DNA of 64,000 nt, taken from Mycobacterium intracellulare ATCC 13950 (GTDB lineage Bacteria > Actinomycetota > Actinomycetes > Mycobacteriales > Mycobacteriaceae). Below the pieces are notes generated by a model, which saw only the letters and a program-made list of their open reading frames with translations, searched no databases and was not told the DNA's origin. A program made the translations under genes and the position numbers. Location of the stretch: NCBI RefSeq assembly GCF_000277125.1, contig NC_016946.1:1674001-1738000 (forward strand). Direction: 5' to 3'. Of the stretch, positions 54,557 through 62,385 are shown piece by piece; within the stretch, counting starts at the first letter, position 1, and every line of letters starts with the position of its first letter.

Positions 54557-55678
54557 ATGGCGAAGGCATTGAACGGGCTGAGCCTGGCCAAAGACGCGGC
54601 CCGGGAACTCGGAATGCTGGTGCCGCGCACCGTGGCCGGCCTGCAGGAGTCCACTAATTGGTCCCCGTTGTCACCGCGCGGTGCGCGCCAGTTCGGTGAG
54701 GTCATGCTCGATGAGCTTGTGCTGAGCGGCTTTTCGCTGCTCGGTGGGAGCCCCGCGGCGATGCGCCCGCTCGATGCCTGCATTGCGGCGGCCGAAGAGC
54801 TCTCGGCGCTCGGCATCGACCGCGCGCATGGCGACCCGAAACCGTTGCGGGAAGCCTCGATACGTCGGCACCGCATCGCCGGCCTGGCATACGAACGGGT
54901 GACTTTCGAACACGATCCCGCGCTGCCGCCGAGCTTGGAGGCCGACGGGTTGGGCGGCCCGGCACGGGCGGTGGTGCACGTGTGCCGGCACCGCGACGGC
55001 CCCCGACCCTGGCTGGTATGGGTGCACGGCGCCGGCCAGGGCGGCACCGAAGACCTGCTGATGTCCGGCATCGGCCGGATACATCGCAAGCTGGGCTTCA
55101 ACATCGCGCTGCCGGTGCAGCCGGGTCACGGGTGCCGGCGCCGGCAATGGCCGGCGTACCCCGACATGGATCCGCTCGGCAACGTCGCGGGAATGATGCG
55201 GGTCGTCTCGGAGGTGCGCGCCGTGGTGCGCTGGGCACAGGCGCAAGGCACCGCCGTTGTGGTGGCAGGGATTTCGATGGGCAGCCCCGTGGCCGCACTG
55301 GTGTCGCATCTGGAAAAGCAGATCGATGCGGTGGCCCTGTACACGCCCATCCTGGGACTCAACGCGATGATCGCGCGGCACCTTCAGCGTTGGGGGCCCT
55401 CGCGCGACGGATTTCGCGAGCTGCTGGAATCTCCCGTCGTCACCCAGCTGACCTCGGTGATCGACCCCCTGGCCGTCACGCCGTCGCCGCCGCCGGAACG
55501 CCGGCTGATCGTCGGGGCGTGGCACGACCGGATGGCGATGCGCGAGCCCGCCAACGCGTTGCAGGAACGGTGGGGCGGCCAGTTGTACTGGTACGACGGC
55601 AGCCACGTCGGGCACATCTTCTCCCGGCGCGTGCAGCGCATCACCGACCGATTCCTGCGCGACGCGGTGCCCGGCTGA
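54557..55678 (+). CDS. Alpha/beta hydrolase
   Basis: The 373-residue hydrolase has the oxyanion-hole region VWVHGAGQGG at about 154, the nucleophile elbow GISMGSP at about 240, and the likely catalytic His in HVGHIF at about 355. ATG 54557 is preferred over TTG 54542. It may cleave an ester, lactone or ring-opened diketone generated by the monooxygenase before it in the operon. There is no signal peptide, so it is probably cytoplasmic. Confidence 0.86.
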   Translation: MAKALNGLSLAKDAARELGMLVPRTVAGLQESTNWSPLSPRGARQFGEVMLDELVLSGFSLLGGSPAAMRPLDACIAAAEELSALGIDRAHGDPKPLREASIRRHRIAGLAYERVTFEHDPALPPSLEADGLGGPARAVVHVCRHRDGPRPWLVWVHGAGQGGTEDLLMSGIGRIHRKLGFNIALPVQPGHGCRRRQWPAYPDMDPLGNVAGMMRVVSEVRAVVRWAQAQGTAVVVAGISMGSPVAALVSHLEKQIDAVALYTPILGLNAMIARHLQRWGPSRDGFRELLESPVVTQLTSVIDPLAVTPSPPPERRLIVGAWHDRMAMREPANALQERWGGQLYWYDGSHVGHIFSRRVQRITDRFLRDAVPG

Positions 55679-56058
55679 TGGCGCCCACCTGGACGGCGCG
55701 CACCGTCGTCGAACTCTACAACCTGGTCGTGTGGAACGAACGCAACATCGAGCTGGCCGAGGAGTTGTTGGGCGACACCGTCATTCGGCACGAGGTCGGT
55801 TCCTCCCGCACGCTGACCCACGCCGAAGCGGTCCAGCGGGTGGTGGACATGTGGCAGGCGGCCGAATCGTTGCACTTCGACCTCAACGTCGTCATCGAGG
55901 GCGACGACGGCGAACACGTGGCGATCGTCTACGACTCGACGATCAAAACCAAGGACGGCACCGAAACCAACATCGCCAGCATCGAGGTGTTCCGCGTGGT
56001 CGATGGCAAAATTACCGAGGTTTGGAACTGCGGCTACCAGCAAGGGGTTTGGAATTGA
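55678..56058 (+). CDS. SnoaL-like (NTF2-fold) protein
   Basis: This 126-residue protein (VVELYNLVVWNERNIELAEELL, then HEVGSSRTLTHAEAVQRV and VWNCGYQQGVWN) has the SnoaL/NTF2-like fold. Such small proteins act as isomerases, hydratases or cyclases. It starts at an ATG overlapping the hydrolase stop by one base (TGATG). With the protein encoded at 52471 it makes two NTF2-fold proteins in this operon, perhaps acting on ring intermediates. Confidence 0.82.
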   Translation: MAPTWTARTVVELYNLVVWNERNIELAEELLGDTVIRHEVGSSRTLTHAEAVQRVVDMWQAAESLHFDLNVVIEGDDGEHVAIVYDSTIKTKDGTETNIASIEVFRVVDGKITEVWNCGYQQGVWN

Positions 56059-57119
56059 GTGATCGTACGCTTGATGAACTGGGCTTCTATCTGCTGGCCG
56101 GCGCGGGCGGTGAGGGCCCGGCGACCTTGATGGACGAGGCCCGCCGTGGCGAGGAACTGGGCTTCGGCACCGGATTCATCTCCGAGCGCTGGAACGTCAA
56201 GGAGGCGTCGTCTCTGGTCGGGGCGGCGTGCGCGGTGACCACTCGCATGCAGATCGCCACCGCCGCAACCAATCACAACACCCGCCACCCGCTCATCACG
56301 GGATCGTGGGCGACCACCATGCATCGTCTCTCCGGCGGCCGGTTCACCCTGGGCGTCGGCCGGGGCATCGCAGCGATCTACGGGGCCTTCGGCATCCCGG
56401 CGGTGACGACGGCGCAAATGGAGGATTGGGCCCAAGTCATGCGCCGGCTCTGGCACGGCGAGCTGATCTTCAACCACGACGGCCCAATGGGCAAGTACCC
56501 CATCCTTTTTCTCGATCCGGACTTCAACGAAGACATCCGGCTGGCCCTGGTGGCCTTCGGACCCAACACGCTCGCGCTCGGCGGCCGCGTGTTCGACGAC
56601 GTCATTTTGCACACCTACTTCACCCCGGAGACCTTGCAGCGCAGCGTCAAAACCGTGAAGTCCGCCGCGGAGAAGGCGGGCCGCGACCCCGACAGCGTGC
56701 GGGTGTGGTCGTGCTTCGCGACCGTCGGGGACCACCTGCCCGAAGAGCTGCGGCTGAAGAAGACCGTCGCGCGGCTGGCCACTTACCTGCAGGGCTACGG
56801 CGACCTGCTCGTCCGAACCAATGACTGGGATCCCGCTGTGCTGCAGCGGTTCCGCGAAGACCCGGTGGTCACGTCGATCGCGGGCGGGATCGACCACAAG
56901 GGCACGCCCGAACAGATCGAGCACATTGCGACGCTGATTCCCGACGAATGGCTGGAGCCCTCGGCCACCGGGTCCGCCCAACAGTGCGTGGACCGCATCC
57001 GCAAGGAGTTCGACTACGGCGCCGACGCGGTCATCATGCACGGCGCCACGCCCGACGAGCTCGAGCCGATCGTCGCGGCGTATCGCGAATCGGTAGATGC
57101 AATCTCGCGGCAGTCTTAA
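56055..57119 (+). CDS. LLM-class (F420-dependent type) oxidoreductase
   Basis: The 354-residue protein has the luciferase-like barrel: ARRGEELGFGTGFISERW near residue 30, TNHNTRHPLITG near 74 and SGGRFTLGVGRG near 94. Mycobacterial members commonly use F420. The start appears to be TTG 56055, which overlaps the preceding stop and has AAGGGG eight bases upstream; no in-frame ATG or GTG lies nearby. It may reduce or oxidise a keto or alcohol intermediate. Its last bases overlap the convergent carboxyltransferase. Confidence 0.86.
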   Translation: MSDRTLDELGFYLLAGAGGEGPATLMDEARRGEELGFGTGFISERWNVKEASSLVGAACAVTTRMQIATAATNHNTRHPLITGSWATTMHRLSGGRFTLGVGRGIAAIYGAFGIPAVTTAQMEDWAQVMRRLWHGELIFNHDGPMGKYPILFLDPDFNEDIRLALVAFGPNTLALGGRVFDDVILHTYFTPETLQRSVKTVKSAAEKAGRDPDSVRVWSCFATVGDHLPEELRLKKTVARLATYLQGYGDLLVRTNDWDPAVLQRFREDPVVTSIAGGIDHKGTPEQIEHIATLIPDEWLEPSATGSAQQCVDRIRKEFDYGADAVIMHGATPDELEPIVAAYRESVDAISRQS

Positions 57120-58612
57120 GGCAGGATGACCGTCCGGGACACCGGCTCCGCGGCGGCCTGCCTGCTCGACAGGCCACGCTTCAAGGACGCGAGCAGAGCA
57201 TCGCGCGTCTCGCGGGGATCGATGAGCTCGTCGAACCCCATGTGTTCGGCCGATCGATAGGACGCCTCCAGCTCGGCGTTGCGCAGCTTGGCCGAGAGGT
57301 CTTCGCCGGCGTGTGAGGCGCGGCTCAGCGCCGCGGCGCTCATGGCGCCCATCGTCGCGCCGGGGTAGGCGAAGGTCGCGACCTGATGATCGAAACCCAA
57401 CAGCGACATGACCATCGAGCCGAACCCGTACGCCTTACGCAGCGTGAGGTGCAGCTTCAACGTGGTGGCGGCCGTCTGCGCGGCGAACATCCGCGCACCG
57501 GCGCGCAGCACGCCGGCGCGCTCGGATCGGCTGCCGGGCAGCATGCCCGGATTGTCGGCGAGGAACACGATCGGCAGGTGGAAGGAATCCGCCACCATGA
57601 TGAAGTGGGCCGCCTTGTCCGCGGCGTCGGCGTCGATGGAGCCCGCGAGCACCTGGGGCTGATTGGCCACCACCGCGACCGGGTGGCCGCCGAGGTGGGC
57701 GAGTGCGCAGACGATCGCCCTGCCGAACTGGGGCTGCACCTCGAACCAGTCGGCGCTGTCGAAGACCACGTCGAGCACGGCCCGCATGTCGTACACGCGG
57801 CGGTTGTCCCGGGAGACGATGTCGAGCAGCTCCGGCGTCGCCCGCGGGTCGGCGGCCGCACCGGTCGGTTGCGGCGACGGGTACGACCAGGCGCTCGGCG
57901 GGAAGTACGACAGGTAGCGGCGGACGTCGTCGAGCACCGCTTCGTCGTCCTCGGCGACATTGTGGATCACGCCGCTGGGCAAAGCGACGTCCGGCCCGCC
58001 CAGGTCCTCCTTCGAAATGTCTTCTCCGGTCGACTCTTTGACGACGGGGGGACCGGCGGTGAAGATCGCGCCCTGCCGGCTCATGATCCGGAAATCGCAA
58101 ACCGGGGCCACCAGGGCGCCGTGCCCGGCCGAGGGGCCGAGGACGGCGGCGACGGTCGGGACGCGCCCCGAGCACTGCGCCTGCGCCAGCAGGTCGGTCG
58201 GGGTGCGCCCGTAGTGCCCGCCGGTGGGGCGAAAGCCGGCGCCTTCGAGCAGCATGACCAGCGGGATCTTGTCGCGCAGCGCCAGTTCGGCGATGCGGTA
58301 CCGCTTGGAATTGCCGCCGGGACCGATGCTGCCGGCCAGGGTCGTGAAGTCCTCGGCGCCCAGCATCACCGGTGAGCCGTTGATCTCACCGGAGCCCACG
58401 ACCAGCCCGTCGGCCGCGGTCTCACCACCGACGAGGGTGCCGAGCTCACGGAACGTGCCCGGGTCGAGGAGGTACTCGATCCGCGCGCGGGCGTCGAGCT
58501 TGCCCTTGTTGCGGTGCTTGTCGAGCCGCTCCGGCCCGCCCATTTCGAACGCGTGCTGACGGCGGCGCTCGAGATCGTCGAGCGTTTCTCCCCAGTCCTG
58601 GGCTTTCGGCAT
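57116..58612 (-). CDS. Acyl-CoA carboxyltransferase (AccD-like)
   Basis: The 498-residue protein matches the carboxyltransferase beta subunit of acyl-CoA carboxylases: ARARIEYLLDPGTFRELG near 42, LEGAGFRPTGGH near 120 and FLADNPGMLPGSRSER near 350, with a double crotonase-type layout. It would carboxylate, or in reverse decarboxylate, an acyl-CoA such as propionyl- or a branched product. No biotin carboxylase or biotin carrier gene is near, so it needs subunits from elsewhere. It faces the P450 at 58802. Confidence 0.9.
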   Translation of the reverse strand: MPKAQDWGETLDDLERRRQHAFEMGGPERLDKHRNKGKLDARARIEYLLDPGTFRELGTLVGGETAADGLVVGSGEINGSPVMLGAEDFTTLAGSIGPGGNSKRYRIAELALRDKIPLVMLLEGAGFRPTGGHYGRTPTDLLAQAQCSGRVPTVAAVLGPSAGHGALVAPVCDFRIMSRQGAIFTAGPPVVKESTGEDISKEDLGGPDVALPSGVIHNVAEDDEAVLDDVRRYLSYFPPSAWSYPSPQPTGAAADPRATPELLDIVSRDNRRVYDMRAVLDVVFDSADWFEVQPQFGRAIVCALAHLGGHPVAVVANQPQVLAGSIDADAADKAAHFIMVADSFHLPIVFLADNPGMLPGSRSERAGVLRAGARMFAAQTAATTLKLHLTLRKAYGFGSMVMSLLGFDHQVATFAYPGATMGAMSAAALSRASHAGEDLSAKLRNAELEASYRSAEHMGFDELIDPRETRDALLASLKRGLSSRQAAAEPVSRTVILP

Positions 58613-58712
58613 GCCTATGTCCTACCTCATCGAGGATCCGTCGCGCGACGAATCACAGCGTGGCGACCCGCTTGCGGTCACCACGGATTGCGGGGTCACA
58701 TACTGGATTGCT

Positions 58713-58731
58713 TACTGTAAAGTTACCCGCA
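58713..58731. promoter_or_regulatory. Candidate operator (19-bp palindrome family), site 6
   Basis: TACTGTAA-AGT-TACCCGCA has a perfect left arm but only four of eight right-arm positions of the 44399-44417 palindrome; shifting the spacer to two bases gives TTAC on the right. It stands 70 bases upstream of the P450 gene and 100 from the carboxyltransferase gene. Confidence 0.5.
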
Positions 58732-58801
58732 TGCCTGACGCGCCCCGCCTCAAGGTCCGTCTTCGGCCGGCGGGGGTGCCCCGAATCGAGGAGTTTCACC
58801 C

Positions 58802-60040
58802 GTGAGCGCAACCACGATGGACGAGGCCGCCAACCTGCTGGCGGACCCGTTGGCCTACACCGACGAGCAGGGGCTGCACGCGGCGTTGACGCACCTGCGC
58901 GCCAACGCCCCGGTGTCGTGGGTGAAGGTCCCGAATTACCGACCGTTCTGGGCGATCACCAAACACGCCGACATCATGGACATCGAGCGTGAAAACATGC
59001 TCTTCACCAACTGGCCGCGTCCGGTGCTCACGACCGCCGAAGGCGACGAGATGCAGGCCGCCGCGGGTGTGCGCACGCTGATCCACATGGACGACCCGCA
59101 ACACCGGGTGGTGCGCGCGATCGGCTCCGACTGGTTTCGCCCGAAGGCGATGCGGGCGTTGAAGGTTCGCGTCGACGAACTGGCCAAGATCTACGTCGAC
59201 AAGATGATGGCAGCCGGTCCCGAATGCGACTTCGTTCAAGAGGTCGCGGTCAACTACCCGCTCTACGTGATCATGTCGCTGCTGGGCCTGCCCGAGGCAG
59301 ACTTTCCCCGCATGCTCAAGCTGACCCAGGAACTGTTCGGCAGCGACGATTCCGAATTCAAGCGCGGCAGCTCCAACGAGGATCAGCTGCCGGCGTTGTT
59401 CGACATGTTCCAGTACTTCAACGGCGTGACGGCGTCCCGCCGCGAGCACCCGACCGAGGATCTCGCCTCGGCGATCGCCAACGCCCGCGTGGACGGCGAA
59501 CCGCTGTCGGACATCGACACCGTCTCGTACTACCTGATCGTCGCCACCGCGGGCCACGACACCACCAGCGCCACCATCTCCGGCGGCCTGCAGGCGCTCA
59601 TCGAGAACCCTGACCAGCTGCAACGCCTGCGCGACAACCTCGACCTGATGCCGCTGGCCACCGACGAGATGATCCGCTGGGTCACCCCGGTCAAGGAGTT
59701 CATGCGCACCGCCTCCAGCGACACCGTGGTGCGCGGAGTGCCCATCGCCGCAGGCGAATCCGTGCTGTTGTCCTACGTATCGGCCAACCGCGACGAGGAA
59801 GTCTTCGACGACCCGTTCCGCTTCGACGTCGGTCGCGACCCCAACAAGCACCTGGCCTTCGGCTACGGCGTGCACTTCTGCATGGGTGCGGCGCTGGCCC
59901 GCATGGAGGTCAGCAGCTTCTTCTCCGAGCTGCTGCCACGCCTGGAATCCATTGAACTGACCGGTGACCCGGAGCTGGTCGCTACGACCTTCGTCGGCGG
60001 GCTCAAGCACCTGCCGGTTCGTTACTCACTGCGGCGGTGA
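58802..60040 (+). CDS. Cytochrome P450
   Basis: The 412-residue P450 has the I-helix TAGHDTTSATIS (about 246), ExxR in EMIRWV and the haem Cys at about 360 in FGYGVHFCMG. It starts with GTG 58802 after GAGGAG. PVKEFMRTA is characteristic of several mycobacterial lipid/sterol P450s. It is the third P450 in this locus and is transcribed alone. The gap of about 190 bases upstream contains candidate operator site 6. Confidence 0.93.
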   Translation: MSATTMDEAANLLADPLAYTDEQGLHAALTHLRANAPVSWVKVPNYRPFWAITKHADIMDIERENMLFTNWPRPVLTTAEGDEMQAAAGVRTLIHMDDPQHRVVRAIGSDWFRPKAMRALKVRVDELAKIYVDKMMAAGPECDFVQEVAVNYPLYVIMSLLGLPEADFPRMLKLTQELFGSDDSEFKRGSSNEDQLPALFDMFQYFNGVTASRREHPTEDLASAIANARVDGEPLSDIDTVSYYLIVATAGHDTTSATISGGLQALIENPDQLQRLRDNLDLMPLATDEMIRWVTPVKEFMRTASSDTVVRGVPIAAGESVLLSYVSANRDEEVFDDPFRFDVGRDPNKHLAFGYGVHFCMGAALARMEVSSFFSELLPRLESIELTGDPELVATTFVGGLKHLPVRYSLRR

Positions 60041-60041
60041 T

Positions 60042-60054
60042 CGGGCTCCGCCCG
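60042..60054. terminator. Short GC hairpin after the P450
   Basis: CGGGC-TCC-GCCCG forms a five-base stem two bases after the P450 stop. There is no U-tract. A mycobacterial-type terminator is possible but the stem is short. Confidence 0.3.
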
Positions 60055-60193
60055 TACTCCTAACGGCATGCTGGCACTTCCCCCGGCTCAGCTGAGTGCA
60101 GATGGTGGTGGGGCGTTGGCCGAACAGTGAACTCGTCGTTGAGCGGCGGCCCGCCTGTCGCGTGATCGCTACACTCCCCGTGGAGGTCTCGCA

Positions 60194-61039
60194 ATGACGC
60201 GCAGGACGATTGTCATCACGGGTGCCAGCGACGGCATCGGCGCGGCTGCGGCGCGTCGCCTCTGCCGCACCGGCGACCAGATCGTCGTGGTGGGCCGCAC
60301 CCCAACCAAGACCGCCGCGGTGGCCGCCGAATTGGACGCGGACCACTTCGTCGTCGATTACGCCGACCTCTCCCAGGTGCGGGCGCTGGCGGGCAAGATT
60401 CGTTCGCAACATCCGCGTATCGACGTGTTGCTCAACAATGCGGGCAGGATGGCCAGCAAGATCGAGCTGACCCCCGACGGCTACGAACGCACCTATCAGG
60501 TCAACTACCTGGCGCCGTTCCTGTTGACCACCCAATTGCTGGATGTGCTGCTGGAGTCACGCGCCACGATCGTCAACACGTCCAGCTCGTCACAGCGGCT
60601 GCTGCGCAACGTCAAGCTCGCCGATTTCGACACGACGGCACGGCACCGGCCCAGCACCGCCTACGCGGTGGCGAAGTTGGCAAACATCTTGTTCACCAAG
60701 GAATTAGATCGCCGGTATCGGGCCGATGGCCTTTCGGTGGCAGTGGTCCACCCCGGTTTCGTCAACACAAATATCGGTCATTCGTCCGGCTCGCGGTTTC
60801 TGACGACCATGCAACGCACGCCCGTCAGCCGAATGATCAAGTCCGCGGATGATGGCGCCGATCAGCTGGTCTGGTTGGCGACCAGCGTGCCCGGCGTCGA
60901 CTGGGCGGTCGGCGAATACTACGCGAAAGGCAAAGTCGCCAAAGCCAATCGGGCGGCCTACGATCCGATCCTCGCGCGCGAACTCTGGGATCACACCCTA
61001 ACCAAGCTTTCTTGGCGCTATCCTTTCGATACTCAATAG
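60194..61039 (+). CDS. Short-chain dehydrogenase (retinol dehydrogenase-like)
   Basis: The 281-residue SDR has TGASDGIGAAAAR at 9-21, NNAGRM, the serine in NTSSSS and YAVAKLANILF with Tyr and Lys. Together with a C-terminal extension this matches the light-dependent protochlorophyllide/retinol dehydrogenase-like group. The ATG has GGAGG upstream. It is followed by the TetR gene in the same direction after about 35 bases containing two palindromes, so transcription of the two is probably partly separate. Confidence 0.88.
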   Translation: MTRRTIVITGASDGIGAAAARRLCRTGDQIVVVGRTPTKTAAVAAELDADHFVVDYADLSQVRALAGKIRSQHPRIDVLLNNAGRMASKIELTPDGYERTYQVNYLAPFLLTTQLLDVLLESRATIVNTSSSSQRLLRNVKLADFDTTARHRPSTAYAVAKLANILFTKELDRRYRADGLSVAVVHPGFVNTNIGHSSGSRFLTTMQRTPVSRMIKSADDGADQLVWLATSVPGVDWAVGEYYAKGKVAKANRAAYDPILARELWDHTLTKLSWRYPFDTQ

Positions 61040-61064
61040 TATCCATTCGATACCAGGGAGTATG
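61028..61064. promoter_or_regulatory. Two helically phased palindromes upstream of TetR gene
   Basis: GATACT-CAAT-AGTATC (61028-61043) is a perfect inverted repeat that also covers the SDR stop codon. A degenerate copy, GATACC-AGGG-AGTATG, follows at 61049-61064, 21 bases (two helix turns) downstream. This arrangement is typical of sites bound by two TetR-family dimers, and fits autorepression of the following regulator. Confidence 0.6.
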
Positions 61065-61073
61065 CTGCTGACC

Positions 61074-61718
61074 ATGTCTCCTGTCAAGGCGCACCGAACC
61101 CGCCCCACCCGCGGCGAGGTTCGCGACCGCATCCTGGACGCGGCGTCGAAGGTTTTCGCCGCCGAAGGCTTCGCCGGGGCCACCATCGATGCGATCGGCC
61201 AGGCCGCGGGTTTCACCAAGGGAGCGGTCTACTCGAATTTCGAATCCAAAGATGAGCTGTTTTTGGCCCTGCTCGACCGCGAATTCGAGCTCCGCGGCGA
61301 GCAGATCGCCACAGCGCTGGACAGCAGCGGCGGCGACACCGGTGCGGCCGCACGGGAATTGAGCCGGTCATGGCTGGACGCGGTTCGCGACCATTCCGAT
61401 TTCTACGTGCTGTTCGTCGAATACTGGCTGCGCGCCCAGCGCGACAACCAGCTGCGCGAGCGCCTCATCGAACGCCGCCGCGCCGCCGCCGCCCACCAAG
61501 CGGTGCACATCGTCAAATCGAGCCCGTCCGTGGCATCCGATCGAGAGCTCGCCGACCTCGCCCAGCTCGTCGTCACCATCAACCTCGGCGTGGCGATGGA
61601 AGAGGTCCTGCGTCCCGGGACCATCAACCCCGACCTGCTAGCGCAGCTGGTCACCGCGGTGCTGGGATCGATTCGGGCTTCCGCCGGTCAGGGAGGGCCT
61701 CACCATGGGTACGAATGA
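61074..61718 (+). CDS. TetR-family transcriptional regulator
   Basis: The 214-residue regulator has a helix-turn-helix at about 15-60 (ILDAASKVFAAEGFAGATI, AAGFTKGAVYSNFESKDEL). ATG 61074 is chosen because ATG 61062 lies within the second palindrome and only one base after GGGAG, though it remains possible. It precedes an ABC-type ATPase and a YhgE/Pip membrane protein and probably represses them in response to a lipophilic compound. Its 3' end overlaps the ATPase gene by 14 bases. Confidence 0.88.
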   Translation: MSPVKAHRTRPTRGEVRDRILDAASKVFAAEGFAGATIDAIGQAAGFTKGAVYSNFESKDELFLALLDREFELRGEQIATALDSSGGDTGAAARELSRSWLDAVRDHSDFYVLFVEYWLRAQRDNQLRERLIERRRAAAAHQAVHIVKSSPSVASDRELADLAQLVVTINLGVAMEEVLRPGTINPDLLAQLVTAVLGSIRASAGQGGPHHGYE

Positions 61719-62382
61719 CGGGCCGGACGCCGCGGCGCCGGTGATCATCGCCCGCGGATTGGGGGTCGACGGTGAGCACGGGCCGCTCTTCTCGGGGGTC
61801 GACCTAACCCTGACGTCGGGATTTCACGCGATTCAGATGCCCGGGGGCCCAGGGCAGACCACGCTGCTGCTGACGCTCGCGGGACGTTTCAGGCCGAGCC
61901 ACGGCACGCTCACCGTCCTCGGCGAAACAACCCCGCGCGCGATCCGCCGGCAGTGCTCGATCGCGGCCTTCGAAGGCATCGACGAGCTGGAGGATTCGGT
62001 GACCGTGGAGACCGTGCTCGCCGAGCAACGGCGGTGGCTGGCGCCGTGGTATTCGTCGGTGCCGCTTCAATCGGGTCCGGCCGAGCTGGCCGAGGTCTTC
62101 GGCGAGATGGCCCCGCCGTCCGGCGACACCTACATCGTCGAACTGTCAGACCTCGAACTGTTTCTGCTGCGCATCACGCTGGCGTTGTTGTCGAATCGGC
62201 CGATCCTGGTGGTCGGCGACCTCGAGCAGGTTCGCGACAATTCCCGGCGAACGATCGCGGCCGACAGGCTCGGCGTGATCGCCGAGCAGCGCACCGTCGT
62301 CGTCGGGGTGACCAACCCGCTCGGCACGGAGGCGCCCGACCACGAACTACACGATCACCGCATCCTGACCGGAGAGGGCTGA
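61705..62382 (+). CDS. ABC transporter ATPase-like protein with degenerate Walker A
   Basis: The 225-residue protein looks like an ABC ATP-binding subunit, but the P-loop reads GGPGQTT (Gln51 in place of the Lys), the signature motif is not recognisable (LSDLELFLLRITLALL at the expected place) and Walker B is LVVGDLEQV. It may bind nucleotide poorly or act only as a structural partner. It sits between the TetR gene and a YhgE/Pip membrane protein, overlapping the former, so it is presumably part of an export-like system. Confidence 0.82.
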   Translation: MGTNDGPDAAAPVIIARGLGVDGEHGPLFSGVDLTLTSGFHAIQMPGGPGQTTLLLTLAGRFRPSHGTLTVLGETTPRAIRRQCSIAAFEGIDELEDSVTVETVLAEQRRWLAPWYSSVPLQSGPAELAEVFGEMAPPSGDTYIVELSDLELFLLRITLALLSNRPILVVGDLEQVRDNSRRTIAADRLGVIAEQRTVVVGVTNPLGTEAPDHELHDHRILTGEG

Positions 62383-62385
62383 ACG

